NCBI GenBank assembly: GCA_003427395.1
Contig: BFEA01000370.1
Coordinates: 1,033,407 to 1,075,088 of the forward strand
Origin: Chara braunii
Taxonomy: Eukaryota; Streptophyta; Charophyceae; Charales; Characeae
DNA length: 41,682 nt
Direction of reading: 5' to 3'
In this document: one piece after another, positions 10,300-20,810 of the stretch
Numbering within the stretch: position 1 is the first letter of the stretch
Layout: each line of letters starts with the position of its first letter
The notes under the pieces: generated by a model
Seen by the model: only the letters and a program-made list of their open reading frames with translations
Database searches by the model: none
What the model was told of the DNA's origin: nothing
Position numbers and translations under genes: made by a program

Positions 10300-10790
10300 A
10301 CAAAAAGACAGGGTCTGGGAATTTCGCATAACATTTTGCTTTTGAGAGGACCCCCCTGGGACCCGAACCCAAACCACTGGGCTGACTGAACAGGGAAATA
10401 AACTTCGTAAGTCTAAACCCTAACTTCTTCTTTCTCCTACTGCATGCACCTTCCTCCTCAACTAAATCTACCACTTCCTTTTTCAGTACAGTGAGAAAAC
10501 AAAGCAAAACAAAAGAGAAACACAAAGCCAGAGAGAAACTTACGGGGCGGCAACCCCTAAAGACTCGGTCTGGCAACTTCACCCAACATTGTGCTTTTGA
10601 CAGGCAAATCAATTTCGTGAGTTCAAACGCTAAACCCTAACTTCTTCTTTCTCCTACTGCATGCAGTAACCTCCTGAAACAAATCCACCACTTTTTTTTG
10701 TCAGCTTTACATTTCCAGTATTCTCTCCTAACTTTGCCCCTCGTTGACGAACCGAGTTCAACAAGACCAGGCCAGCAACTTTCACCACAA
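10300..10790. repeat. Pair of telobox-bearing direct repeats
   Basis: Two related segments (about 10320-10480 and 10545-10700) each contain AAACCCTAACTTCTTC and then CTCCTACTGCATGCA. Exact teloboxes lie at 10415-10423 and 10632-10640. The first repeat also carries a tRNA T-arm-like hairpin on the minus strand (10356-10372). Teloboxes are known plant promoter and chromatin motifs, so this could be a regulatory end region of the element. Confidence 0.6.
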
Positions 10791-11132
10791 AAGACTTACA
10801 GGTTAGAAGGAAAGTCTGTGACCTTCGAATGCTGCTGTTTTTAAGCCAATGCTATTATTGCTAAAATCGCAACGTGCACTGATACCGCCGCTAATGGCGC
10901 AGGTAGTAAGGGTGTTAGCGCTACTCCTGCGAGTTGTCATTTCCTTGGCGTTTGTAGGACTACAAAGTGTTCTTGCTGCTACTCTCCGTGCTGCCACCGA
11001 CTAGCTCCTCGCGAGATTAAAAGAGTTTTTTTGGCCTTCTCTCCCTAGAATTGACGCGCAATGTTAAAAAAAAAACCTCAGCCAGAGACCTTCCCGTGCC
11101 TTCAATCACCAACATTTTCTATGCTGCAAAAA
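10791..11132. other. 3' flank of the transposase-like fragment, unit A
   Basis: There is no coding frame. The stretch has a degenerate palindrome (GTTTGTAGGACTACAAAG near 10949), aligned with the well-formed copy at 27456-27470. It also has the segment CTAGCTCCTCG shared with 17560 and 27510. It is probably the transcribed 3' or terminal region of the element. Confidence 0.45.
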
Positions 11133-11926
11133 CTACTCTAACCTTAATACCGACACATCTTCTTCTTCGCCCTTCTCCTCTTCGAAAGCTGTGTAACCGA
11201 CACATCTTCTTCTTCGCCCTTCTCCTCTTCGAAAGTTGTGTACACCAACATCTCGGATATCTTCTTCCTCGTTGAAGAGAAAAGAGAGTTGTCTGTCTTC
11301 AAAGAGAAATTGTAACAAAGAACACCACAGTTCCAGTCAAAAATATCTTCAACAATTTAATGTCCTGACTTGCCCTTTGCGTTTTTCTTGTAAAATGGTG
11401 TGTACGCTTCGCCTTTTCTCTTTTGTGCATACCAAAGCACCTTGAAACGTTGTCCCGGGGGTAGGTCGACGACCTTTCCGATATGGTAAGGTTTATTCCT
11501 TTCTTCCTCACCAGGGAAAGCTCGAAGTGCGATAACCTTTTCGACCTCCAAATCTTCGTAACGCCCATCTCTTTCTTCTCTGTGCTGTTTGCTCTTTCAG
11601 GTCCCTAGATAGACAGGCCTTTCAGGTGGAAAGAGATCTTCCAAATTGCGAGACACCTCATCTTCAGCCGTTGTTTTGGAATCTTCCTTAGACGACCCTT
11701 GTGAGCGTACTACTGACCATTCGAAAGGGCACTCGAGGTTTCTATCCTTGAAGTCCATATTTTTATGAAACTTGACAAACTCGTGCCACCAAATGACACT
11801 GTCGAACGAAATATACTTCGAAAGCGCCGTGACGTTCTTGGAGTTCCTCCTCGACAAGCTCACCACCACCAATAAGATCCTCACCTTCATTTTCTTCTTT
11901 ACCACAGGTTAACCTTGAAACAAAGT
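11133..11926 (-). pseudogene. Transposase-like C-terminal fragment, unit A
   Basis: This fragment is homologous to the C-terminal exon at 27726-28345. Recognisable blocks are WWHEFVKF, MDFKDRN, CPFEW, AFPGEEERNKPYHIGKVV, KVLWYAQ and FYKKNAKGK. The PYHIGKV / VLWYA pattern looks like a small beta-barrel reader-type domain, by inference. Breaks are a TGA at 11597-11599, a TAA at 11357-11359, and a 47-bp tandem duplication near 11150-11245 that shifts the end frame. The catalytic exon that should precede it is absent. The 5' edge (RLTCGKEENEGED) sits at a TTTCAAG/GTTAACC junction. Confidence 0.75.
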
Positions 11927-12380
11927 AATTTATAGAACTATAAATTTCCTTATGTCTAAGACTTACAACAACAATTTACAACAACAATTTACAACAACTT
12001 TCTCAAGGTCGGAACAAAAGAGTTGTCAAGAAAATTGAAATGCAAAGCACAACGAAAGAATGCTTGCCCAGCACAATTGCCAGCCTTGAAACAAAGTAAC
12101 TTTTTAGAACTACAAATTTACTTATGTCTAAGACTTACAACAACAGTATTTTAAAAGATGACATTCTCTGTTCGTACACACCACAAAAGAGAGGGTAAGC
12201 AAAATGTTACTTTCGCAATGTTTTACAACAACTTTCTCACGGTCGGAACAAAAGAGTTGTCAAGAAAATTGAAAAGCAAAGCACAACGAAAGAATGTTTG
12301 CCCAACACAATTGCTTGACATAAATCTTTCAGCCGCGTCAACTGAAGTCACCCCATTCAGCAAAGATAATGTAACATAAT
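11907..12380 (-). other. Intron remnant and deletion scar, unit A
   Basis: The segment CTTGAAACAAAGTAATTTATAG and its continuation to about 11965 match the intron of the fuller gene at 29485-29530. A second diverged copy lies at about 12088-12140. Bases 12165-12225 match the 3' end of that intron (29345-29400), including AAAAGAGAGGGT(A/T)AGCAAAATG. The whole catalytic exon is missing between these points. A perfect 16-nt palindrome sits at 11929-11944. Confidence 0.7.
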
Positions 12381-13004
12381 GCCAAACCCCGAAAGATCGC
12401 AACCACCGATAGAGCTTAGGAGAAACCCCCACCCCCCGAAGTCGCACGGTACGGACATGTTCACCCCACCTGACATAAATCCCACGTACCGAACACCCTT
12501 TATACTGCGCCCTACACCAAGGGGAGGAAAGAAGATAAACTACAAGTCCGATTTCCCATATATCCTAGTCAACCGATAATAAGAGGGATCGAAACTTAGC
12601 CACCCAAACGATTTCTCCCACAAGGACTAGAGGCACAAAACATAGCGTTAGACAAGAATTGTACAACAAACGTAAACGAGGTGATGTCCCGACTGTCCAA
12701 GCAAAACACCTAAGACGCATACATTCCAATAAGCTCTGCCAAAACCGAAATCGAGAGTAATGTGCCAGTCATTTACAGGGAGTCCGATCCTCATCACCTC
12801 TAAGAGCAGGAGAAGGACAACGGGAAAAAACAAACCCTTCTTACGCAAGTTTCACCCTGACTTCCACAAACTTCAGTTTGTTTCATTCGGTTGTTCTGTT
12901 TGTATTTGGTACACTTTAGTTTGTTTCATTCTGTTGTTCTGTTTGTATTTGGCTACCTTCGATCAGCATTTCAACAGCGCAGAGGTGTACCAACTGAACT
13001 GTAG
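12381..13004. other. Non-coding stretch with a 43-bp tandem duplication
   Basis: No convincing gene. GTTTGTTTCATTC(G/T)GTTGTTC recurs at about 12877 and 12920 with a period of 43. The stretch is well conserved in unit B (18895-19515), including the block around CAGTCATTTACAGGGAGTCC, so it is a genuine part of the element. It may correspond to 5' sequence of the minus-strand gene. Confidence 0.4.
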
Positions 13005-13240
13005 CCTTTAGGATTGTAAACTGTAAAGTTTGCAAAATGTTCACTGTGTACGCACCTTCTGTGTTCGCAGGTTATAGGACTATAAACCTCAAAGTCTACA
13101 AACGGTTCACTGTGTAAACAACTTCTGTGTTTGCAGTTTATAGGACTATAAACTTCCAAGTCTGCAAACTGTTCGCTAGGTACGAGGCTTCTGTGTTCAC
13201 GGTTTCTAGGACTCTACAAATCGTTGACAATGTACGCAGG
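13005..13240. repeat. Second palindrome array, period about 66
   Basis: TTATAGGACTATAA at 13072-13085 and TTTATAGGACTATAAA at 13137-13152 are followed by a decayed TTTCTAGGACTCTACAA near 13202. Units share TTC(A/G)CT(G/A)(G/T)GTA, CTTCTGTGTT and AA(A/G)TCT(A/G)CAAAC. The centre is GGAC here, as opposed to GTTC in the left array. Confidence 0.85.
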
Positions 13241-13600
13241 CTCTGTGTTTTCTAGAGACTTCTCCTTGGTTGAGAAGTTGAAGTATTGGGGGCAAGTTTT
13301 TGTAGAGAAAGGTTTCAAAAAGATAGTAGACACAAAGCAAGTTTGCTTGGATGAGCTCGGACTCAGATGTGACAAGAACCTGCTCCAGAGAACTGATCCG
13401 TTGCTGCATGTCGCAATACACTCTGGGCGAGACTGACTATGATGCCTCAGAAGAGTCCGAAGTAACCCACAAAAAAGGTAGCAGGAAAGGTAGGGAGGCC
13501 ATGTCTTTGAGCGAGAGCTGCCTTGACGCCACTTGCTGAAGGATGGGGATACTAGCGTCATCATCTAAAACACCCATCTCAATCCAAGACGCTTAAAACT
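13241..13600 (+). pseudogene. ParB-like gene C-terminal fragment following the palindromes
   Basis: The frame from about 13248 reads SRDFSLVEKLK, VEKGFKK, LDELGLRCDKNLLQRTDPLL. It then jumps at about 13425 to GETDYDASEESEVTHKKGSRKGREAMSLSESCLD. The segment between these blocks in fuller copies is lost. It begins at CTAGAGACTTCTCCTTGG, the same breakpoint as in unit B. Confidence 0.7.
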
Positions 13601-14165
13601 TACAATGTTAAGGGAAATGTTGTGTGTGGTTTGTGCAGGAATTCGGCCACCTCGTCAACGAAAAGCAGTGTTTTCCCAATCTTCAAGACCATCTCCTCGT
13701 TTTTGTGAGAAATGGCGAGGGTTATGGTTGGACGAAAGGGAAGGGAAAACCCTTCACGATGCTTGCTGGGGATTCGAAGAGGAAGCCAGAGGCGTCGTAT
13801 ACAATTCCACAGCAACCAGTGGGCGCAGCAGACACAAGTTCTGGGATTAAGAAGAAAAAAATGAAGATTTTGGCGAAGCCATCGACGTCCTCGAAATGTA
13901 CGGGGAATGCTCAACAAGACCTGCATTTGCCAGTGGAGCTCGCTGAAGATGAGGAGTCTGAGGAAGATGAAGGTCGCTTCAGCAAAAAAATTGAAATTGT
14001 GGAAGGGCGAGACTGTCTATGCTGCCTCAGAAGAGTCCGAAGTAACACACAAAAAAGGTAGCAGGAAAGGTAAGGAGACCATGTCTTTGAGCGAGAGCTG
14101 CCTTGACGCCACTTACTGAAGGATGGGGATACTAGCGTCATCATCTAAAGCACCCATCTCAATCC
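13601..14165 (+). pseudogene. ParB-like module 1 (N-terminal part only)
   Basis: The module starts after a possible acceptor (GTTTGTGCAG, ending at 13638) and reads EFGHLVNEKQCFPNLQ, then a basic stretch KRKPEA...IKKKKMKILAK that resembles a nuclear localisation signal. An acidic LAEDEESEEDEG stretch follows. The ParB-like core is deleted, and the frame runs straight from the acidic part into the EESEVTHKKGSRKGKETM tail. It stops at about 14119. Confidence 0.7.
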
Positions 14166-14186
14166 AAGGCGTTTAAAAGTTACAAT

Positions 14187-15440
14187 GTTAAGGAAATGTT
14201 GTGTGTGGTTTGTGCAGGAATTCGGCCACCTCGTCAACGGAAAGTAGTGTTTTCCCAATCATCAAGAACATCTTCTCGCTTTTGTGAGAAATGGCGAGGG
14301 TTATAGTTTTGACAAAAGCGAAGGAAAAACCCTTCACGATGCCTGCTGGGGGTTCGAAGAGGAAGCCAGAGGCGTCGCATACCATTCCACTGCAACCAAT
14401 GGGCGCAGCAGACACAAGTTCTGGGATTAAGAAGAAAAAAGTGAAGATTTTGGCGAAGTCATCGACGTCGAAATGCACGGGGAATGTTCAATAAGACCTG
14501 CATTTGCCGACGGAGCTCGCTGAAGATGAGGAGTCTGAGGAGCTCGCACATATGTGGAAGGAGTCAGAAGAGATTGCTTCTGAAAAGGTATTAGAGAATT
14601 CCTTTCATCTCCACATGGACTGTTTGCACAGACCGCCTGAGAACCTGCAGGACCAGAGATCCCTCGAGATCCATGCACCGGACGAGGTACATGTGCAAAC
14701 AATCATCGCTTCGCTGAAGAAGAAGCCTGTTGGGTGTCGTCTTCCTTTTGTTGGTCTAATCGACTCGGAGGAAGCAAGCACTGTTGATGCAGTTGACGAG
14801 AAGAGATTGTTGTCCGGTGGTTACAAAGTTTTTGTGTTGGGCGAAGGGCACACATGCGAAGCTCGGGATCGGCTGCGGTCTTGGTTTCCAAAGGTTTCTG
14901 TCTTCCGGCACTCGAATTGCTATATCTACGCAGACCTCACTCTGAAGGAAGCCAAAAACGTGGCCCACGAACACAACTGCATTGCTGGGTTCCCTAGAGA
15001 CTTCTCCTTGGTTGAGAAGTCGAAGTGTTGGCGGCAAGTTTTTGTTGAGAAAAGTTTCAAAAAGACATAGGACACAAAACGAGCTTGCTTGGAGGAGCTC
15101 GGACTCAGACCTGAAAAGAACCTGCTCCAGAGAAGTGATCCATTGCAGCAGGTCGCAATACACTCCGAAGAGGTTTGGGAATTGCAGCTCAAGAATTTTG
15201 AGCTTTAGGAGAAGGGGGAGTGTCTTAGCCAAAAGGTGAAGGTCGCTTCAGCAAAAAAGTTAAAACTGTGGAAGGGCGAGACTGACTATGCTGCCTCAGA
15301 AGAGTTCGAAGTAACACACAAAAAAGGTAGCAGGAAAGGGGGGGAGGCCATGTCTTTGAGCGAGAGCTGCCTTGACGTCACTTGCTGAAGAATGGGAATA
15401 ATAGCATCATCATCTAAAGCACCCATCTCAATCCAAGGCG
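14187..15440 (+). pseudogene. ParB-like module 2 (full length, broken)
   Basis: This copy has all blocks: N-terminus, basic region, acidic region (from 14504), ParB-like core and tail. The core shows EVHVQTIIASLKKK, LPFVGLID, YKVFVLGEGHTCEARDRL, then LTLKEAKNVAHEHN. That order (substrate loop, GxxR-like box, then a helix ending in HN) is what I recall for ParB/sulfiredoxin-fold proteins. Stops lie in the N-terminal part (GKstopCF near 14246), at 14492-14494, at 15068-15070, and after NFEL near 15207. ParB-fold proteins bind DNA and CTP or act as nucleases. The role here is unknown. Confidence 0.75.
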
Positions 15441-15456
15441 CTTAAAAGTTACAATG

Positions 15457-16153
15457 TTAAGGGAAATGTTGTGTGTGGTTTGTGCAGGAATTCGGCCACC
15501 TCGTCAACGAAAAGCAGTGTTTTCCCAATCTTGAAGAACGTCGCCTCGCTTTTGTGAGAAATGGCGAGGGTTGTGGTTCGACGAAAGCGAAGGGAAAGCC
15601 CTTCACGATGTCTGCTGGGTGTCCGAAGAGGAAGCTAGAGGCGTCGCATACCACTCCACCGCAACCAGTGGGCGCAACAGACACAAGCTCTGGGATTAAG
15701 AAGAAAAAAGTGAAGATCTTGGCGAAGCCATCGACGTCCTCGAAACGCAAGGGGAATGCTCAACCTGCATTTGTCGGCAGAGCTCGCTGAAGATGAGGAG
15801 TCTGAGGAGCTCGCACGTATGTGGAAGGAGTTAGAAGAGATTGCTTCTAAAAAGGTATCAAAGAACTCCTTTCGTCTCCACATGGACTGTTTGCACAGAC
15901 CGCCTGAGAACCTGCAGGACCAGAGACCCCTCAAGATCCGTGCACCGAACGAGGTACATGTGCAAACAATCATCGCTTTGCTAAAGAAGAACCCTTTTGG
16001 GTGTCTTCTTCCTTTTGTTGGTCTAATCGACCCGGAGGAAGCAAGCACTGTTGACGTAGTTGACGAACAGAGATTGTTGTCTGGTGGTTACAAACTTTTT
16101 TTTTTTGACGAAGGGCACATACGTGAAGCTCGGGATCGGCTGCGGTTTTTGTA
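15457..16153 (+). pseudogene. ParB-like module 3, truncated by the unit B junction
   Basis: The frame from 15473 is open through the basic region. A 5-nt loss near 15765 (compared with 21115) then shifts it. The core continues from 15756 in another frame up to EGHIREARDRLRFL and is cut at about 16153, where the left end of unit B starts. The glycine of the GEGH box is changed (FFFDEGH). Confidence 0.75.
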
Positions 16154-16156
16154 AAA

Positions 16157-16480
16157 GAACAAGTACTCCAAAAATGGACGCCTTTGTACCCCTTCCCAAC
16201 GTCTTGGCATTACCGCGTTTATAGTCCTATAAATTAGAACGCAAAATACTGTAGCAACTTTGAAATTTGCAATTGTGTTTATAGCTTTAAAAAACATAAC
16301 GAACAAACACGAGATGACAAAAGGAAATGGACGAGGACTCCCAAATTGTACGCCCTTGTACCTAAGTCAGACGTCTTGATATTTGCACGTTTAAAGTCCT
16401 AAAAAAAACAACGCAGAAACTGTTGCAATTGTGAAATTCTCATTTTTTTTTTACAGTTCTTTAAGGTAAGAAGCTGAAAC
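16157..16480. repeat. Left palindrome region of unit B
   Basis: A perfect TTTATAGTCCTATAAA lies at 16218-16233, with decayed versions near 16280, 16390 and 16455. The 70-bp array preceding the equivalent position in unit A is absent, so the duplication boundary lies just inside that array. Confidence 0.7.
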
Positions 16481-16710
16481 AAGTGGGAAAAAAGGCAAGC
16501 GGTGAAAAATGTTTTAACACGCAAGGACGAGCCGAAAAGTACTCGCAAATCCAAGCTCGAACTCAGACCTCAATAGAAGCTGCTCCACAAAACTGATCCG
16601 TTGCTGCAGGCCGCAGTGCACTACAAAGAGGTTTGGGAACTACAGCTCAAGGTTTTTGGCTTTGGGAAAAAGGAAAATGTCTGAACCAAAAGGCGAAGAG
16701 CGAAAAACGT
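16481..16710 (+). pseudogene. Fossil of the ParB-like gene C-terminus, unit B
   Basis: Equivalent to 9920-10150. GATCCGTTGCTGCAGG and GAGGTTTGGGAACT are preserved at 16595-16645. This copy keeps TGG where unit A has TAG. No open frame of use. Confidence 0.55.
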
Positions 16711-16849
16711 AGAAATCGCACAAGGGACTAACAAATCTCTAAACATTCTGGCCTAACACTGGTAAGGGAAAGAAACTAAGAAAACAAGGTAAAAAGATTG
16801 AGGGAAAACAACAGAGAAACACAGAAAGCGAGAGTTCCCAAGGGGCTAG

Positions 16850-17400
16850 CCACCTGAACAAAAGACAGGGTCTGAGAATTTCACATAACGTTTTGCTTTT
16901 GAGAGGACCCCCCTGGGACCCGAACCCAAACCACTGGGCTGACTGAACAGGGAAATAAACTTCGTAAGTCTAAACCCTAAACCCTAACTTCTTCTTTCTC
17001 CTACTGCATGCACCTTCCTCCTCAACTAAATCTACCACTTCCTTTTCAGTACAGTGAGAAAACAAAGCAAAACAAAACAGAAACACAAAGTCAGAGAGAA
17101 ACTTACGGGCCGGAAACCCCCTAAGGACTGGGTCTGAGAGCTTCACCCAGCATTGTGCTTTTGACAGGCAAATCAATTTCGTGAGTTCAAATGTTAAACC
17201 CTAACTTCTTCTTTCTCCTACTGCATGCAGTAGCCTCCTGAAACAAATCCACCACTTTTTTTTGTCACCTTTACATTTTCAGTATTCTCTCCTAACTTTG
17301 CCCCTCGTTGACGAACCAAGTTCAACAAGACTAGTCCAGCAACTTTCACTACAAAAGACTTACAGGTCAGCAGGAAAGTCTATGACCTTCGAATGCTGCT
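16850..17400. repeat. Telobox-bearing direct repeats, unit B
   Basis: AAACCCTAAACCCTAA at 16972-16987 is two overlapping teloboxes, where unit A has one. A further telobox lies at 17196-17204. The tRNA T-arm-like hairpin is repeated at 16913-16929 on the minus strand. Confidence 0.6.
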
Positions 17401-17695
17401 GTTTTTAAGCCAATGCTATTACTGCTAAAATCGCAACGTGCACTGGTACCGCCGCTAATGGCGCAGGTAATAAGGGTGCTAGCGCTACTCCTGCTAGTCG
17501 TCATTTCCTTGGCGTTTGTAGGACTTTAAAGTGTTGTTGCTACTATTGTTCGTGCTGCCACCGGCTAGCTCCTCGCCAGGCTGAAAGAGTTTCTTTGGTC
17601 TTCTCTCCTAAGAATTGACGCGCAATGTTAAAGAAAAAACTCAGCCAGAGACCTTCCCGTGCCTTTAATCATCAACATTTTCTACGCTGCAAAAA
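17401..17695. other. 3' flank of the transposase-like fragment, unit B
   Basis: Equivalent to 10830-11132. It has a decayed palindrome GTTTGTAGGACTTTAAAG near 17514 and no coding frame. Confidence 0.4.
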
Positions 17696-18426
17696 CTACT
17701 CTAACCTTAATACCGACATATCTTCTTCTTCGCCCTTCTCCTCTTCGAAAGCTGTGTACACCAACATCTCGAATATCTTCTTCCTTGTTGAAGAAAAAAA
17801 AGAGTTGTCTGTCTTCAAAGAGAAATTGTAAGGAAGAATACCACAGTTCCAGTCAAAAATATCTTCAGCAATTTAACGTCCCGATTTCCCTTTGCGTTTT
17901 TCTTGTAAAATGGTGTGTACGCTTCGCCTTTTTCCTTTTGTGCATACCAAAGGATCTTGAAACGTTGTCCCGGGAGTAGGTGGACGACCTTTCCGATATG
18001 GTAAGGTTTATTCATTTCTTTCTCACCAGGGAAAGCTCGAAGTGCGATAAACTTTCCGATCTCCAAATCTTCGTAACGTCCATCTCTTTCTTCTCTGTGC
18101 TGTTTGTGTTTTCGGGTCCCTAGATAGACAGGCCTTTCAAGTGGAAAGAGATCTTCCAAATTGCGAGACACCTCATCTTCAGCCGTTGTTTTGGAATCTT
18201 TCTTAGACGACCCTTGTGAGCGTACTACTGGCCATTCGAAAGGGCACTCGAGGTTTCTATCCTTGAAGTCCATTTTTTCCTGAAACTTGACGAACTCGTG
18301 CCACCAAATGACACTGTCGAACGAAATATACTTCGAAAGCGCCGTGACGTTCTTGGAGTTCCTCCTCGACAAGCTCACCACCACCAATAAGATCCTCACC
18401 TTCATTTTCTTCTTTACCACAGGTTA
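17696..18426 (-). pseudogene. Transposase-like C-terminal fragment, unit B
   Basis: The longest open version in the two tandem units: WWHEFVKFQEKMDF, DVSRNLEDL-like block, FPGEKEMNKPYHIGKVV, KILWYAQKEKGEAYTPFYKKNAKG. A one-base loss near 17882 shifts the frame before the final VEDIFDW block. The VLRLE terminus and TAG are still visible at 17696-17710. It joins at its 5' side to intron-like sequence instead of the catalytic exon. Confidence 0.75.
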
Positions 18427-18895
18427 ACCTTGAAACAAAGTAATTTATAGAACTATAAATTTCCTTATGTCTAAGACTTACAACAACAATTTACAACAAC
18501 AATTTACAACAACTTTCTCAAGGTCGGAACAAAAGAGTTGTCAAGAAAATTGAAATGCAAAGCACAACGAAAGAATGCTTGCCCAGCACAATTGCCAGCC
18601 TGGAAACAAAGTAATTTTTTAGAACTACAAATTTACTTATCTCTAAGACTTACAACAACAGTATTTTAAAAGATGATATTCTCCGTTCGTACATACCACA
18701 AAAGAGAGGGTAAGCAAAATGTTACTTTCGCAATGTTTTACAACAACTTTCTCAAGGTCGGAATAAAAGAGTTGTCAAGAGGATTGAAAGGCAAAGCACA
18801 ACGAAAGAATACTTGCCCAACACAATTGCCTGACATAAATCTTTTGGCCGCCTCAATCGAAGTCACCCCGTTCAGCAAAGGTAACGTAACATAAT
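18427..18895 (-). other. Intron remnant and deletion scar, unit B
   Basis: Two diverged copies of the intron piece (18427-18480 and 18600-18660) are followed by the 3' intron end (18680-18740), as in unit A. A palindrome TTTATAGAACTATAAA lies at 18444-18459. The shared deletion shows it predates the tandem duplication. Confidence 0.7.
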
Positions 18896-19514
18896 GCCAA
18901 ACCCCAAAAGATCGCAACCACTGATAGAGCTTAGAAAAAAACCCCACCCCCTGAAGTCGCACGGTACGCACATGTTCACCTCACCTGACATAAATCCCAC
19001 GTACTGAACACCCTTTATACTGCACCCTACACAAAGGGGAGGACAAAAGATAAACTACAGGTCCAGTTTACCATATATCACAGTCAACCGATAATAAGAG
19101 GGATCGAAACTTAGCCACCCAAACGATTTCTCCCACAAGGACTAGAGCCACAAAACATAGCGTTAGGCAAAAATCGTACAACAAACGTAAATGAGGCGAT
19201 CTCCCGACTGTCCAAGCAAAACACCTAAGACGCATACATTCTAATAAGCTCTGCCAAAACCGAAATCGAGAGTAATGTGCCAGTCATTTACAGGGAGTCC
19301 GATCCTCATCACCGCTAAGAGCAGGAGAAGGACAAGGGGAAAAAACAAACCCTTCTTACGTCAGTTTCACCCTGGCTTCCACAAGCTTCAATTTGTTTCA
19401 TTCTGTTGTTCTGTTTGTATTTGGTACACTTTAGTTTGTTTCATTCTGTTGTTCTGTTTGTATTTGGATACCTTCGAACAACATTTCAACAGCGCAGAGG
19501 TGTACCAACTGAAC
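18896..19514. other. Conserved non-coding stretch, unit B
   Basis: Equivalent to 12381-13004, including the 43-bp tandem duplication near 19390-19470. Nothing coding is seen. Confidence 0.4.
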
Positions 19515-19745
19515 TGTAGCCTTTAGGATTGTAAACTATAAAGTTTGCAAAATGTTCACTGTGTACGCACCTTCTGTGTTCGCAGGTTATAGGACTATAA
19601 ACCTCAAAGTCTACAAACGGTTCACTGTGTGCACAACTTCTGTGTTTGCAGTTTATAGGACTATAAACTTCTAAGTCTGCAAACTGTTCGCTAGGTACGA
19701 GGCTTATGTGTTCAAAATTTTTAGGACTCTGCGAATCGTTGACTG
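19515..19745. repeat. Second palindrome array, unit B
   Basis: Palindromes at 19587-19600 and 19652-19667 plus a decayed copy near 19720, with the same spacing and GGAC centre as in unit A. Confidence 0.85.
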
Positions 19746-20160
19746 TGTACGCAGGCTCAATGTTTTCTAGAGACTTCTCCTTGGTTAAAAAGTTGAAGTG
19801 TTGGCGGCAAATTTTTGTAGAGAAAGGTTTCAAAAAGACAGTGGACACAAAGCAAGCCTGCTTGGAGGAGCTCGGACTCAGATGTGACAAAAACCTGCTC
19901 CAGAGAACTGATCCGTTGCTGCAGGTCGCAATACACTCCAAAAAGGTTTGGGAACTGCAGCTCAAGAATTTTGAGCTTTGGGAGAAGGGGGAGTGTCTTA
20001 ACCAAAAGATGAAGGACCCTTCAGCAAAAAAGTTGAAACTGTGGAAGGGTGAGACTGACTATGCTGCCTCATAAGAGTCCGAAGTAACACACAAAAAAGG
20101 TATCAGGAAAGGTAGGGAGACCATGTCTTTGAGCGAGAGCTACCTTGACGCCACTTGCTG
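19746..20160 (+). pseudogene. ParB-like gene C-terminal fragment, best-preserved tail
   Basis: An open frame from 19706 to 20074 covers FSRDFSLVKKLKCWRQIF, VEKGFKKTVDTKQ, LEELGL, LLQRTDPLLQVAIHS, VWELQLKNFELWEKGECLNQK and KLKLWKGETDYAAS, then TAA. The tail is rich in charged residues and looks helical or coiled. The N-terminal half is replaced by the palindrome array. Confidence 0.7.
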
Positions 20161-20221
20161 AAGGATGGGGATACTAGCGTCATCATCTAAAGCACCCATC
20201 TCAATCCAAGGCGCTTAAAAG

Positions 20222-20790
20222 TTACAATGTTAAGGGAAATGTTGTGTGTGGTTTGGGCAGGAATTCAAACACCTCGTCAACGGAAAGCAGTGTTTCCCCA
20301 ATCTTCAAGAACATCTCCTGGTTTTTTGTGAGAAATGGCGAGTGTTGTGGTTTGACGTAGGCGAAGGGAAAACCCGTCACGATGCCTGCTGGGGTTTCGA
20401 AGAGGAAGCCAGAGGCGTCACACACCATTCCACCGCAACCAGTGGGCGCAGCAGACACAAGTTCTGGGATTAAGAAGAAAAAAGTGAAGATTTTGGCGAG
20501 GTCATCAACGTCCTCGAAACGCACAGGGAATGCTCAACAAAACCTGCATTTGCCGGCGGAGCTCGCTGAAGATGAGGAGTTTGAGGAAGATGAAGGTCCC
20601 TTCAGCAAAAAAGTTGAAACTGTGGAAGGGCGAAACTGACTATGCTGCCGCATAAGAGTCCTAAGTAACACACAAAAAAGGTAGCACGAAAGGTACGGAG
20701 ACCATTACTTTGAGCGAGAACTGCCTTGGCGCCACTTGCTGAAGGATGGGGATACTAGCGTCATCATCTAAAGCACGCATCTCAATCCAA
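20222..20790 (+). pseudogene. ParB-like module 4 (core deleted)
   Basis: Same deletion layout as module 1: N-terminal region, basic region (KRKPEA...IKKKKVKILAR), acidic LAEDEEFEEDEG, then directly the tail KKVETVEGRN, ending at about 20639. Confidence 0.7.
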
Positions 20791-20810
20791 TGCGCTTAAA
20801 AGTTACAATG

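Larger units (their letters stand above)
9595..16154. mobile_element. Tandem unit A (about 6.5 kb), decayed composite transposon
   Basis: Unit A matches unit B (16155-22320) in the same orientation along its length, for example 9600/16158, 10330/16880, 11600/18120, 13240/19750 and 14190/20820. Contents in order: palindromes, ParB-like tail fossil, telobox repeats, minus-strand transposase C-terminus, intron remnant, second palindrome array, then ParB-like modules. The right end is an abrupt join at about 16153, where a ParB-like module is cut and the left end of unit B begins. Both units are interpreted as internally deleted relatives of the 25.8-32.6 kb element. Confidence 0.75.

Noticed and set aside
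16972-16987. Interstitial telomere
   Set aside because: Only two AAACCCT units are present, in a repeated local context, so telobox is the better description.
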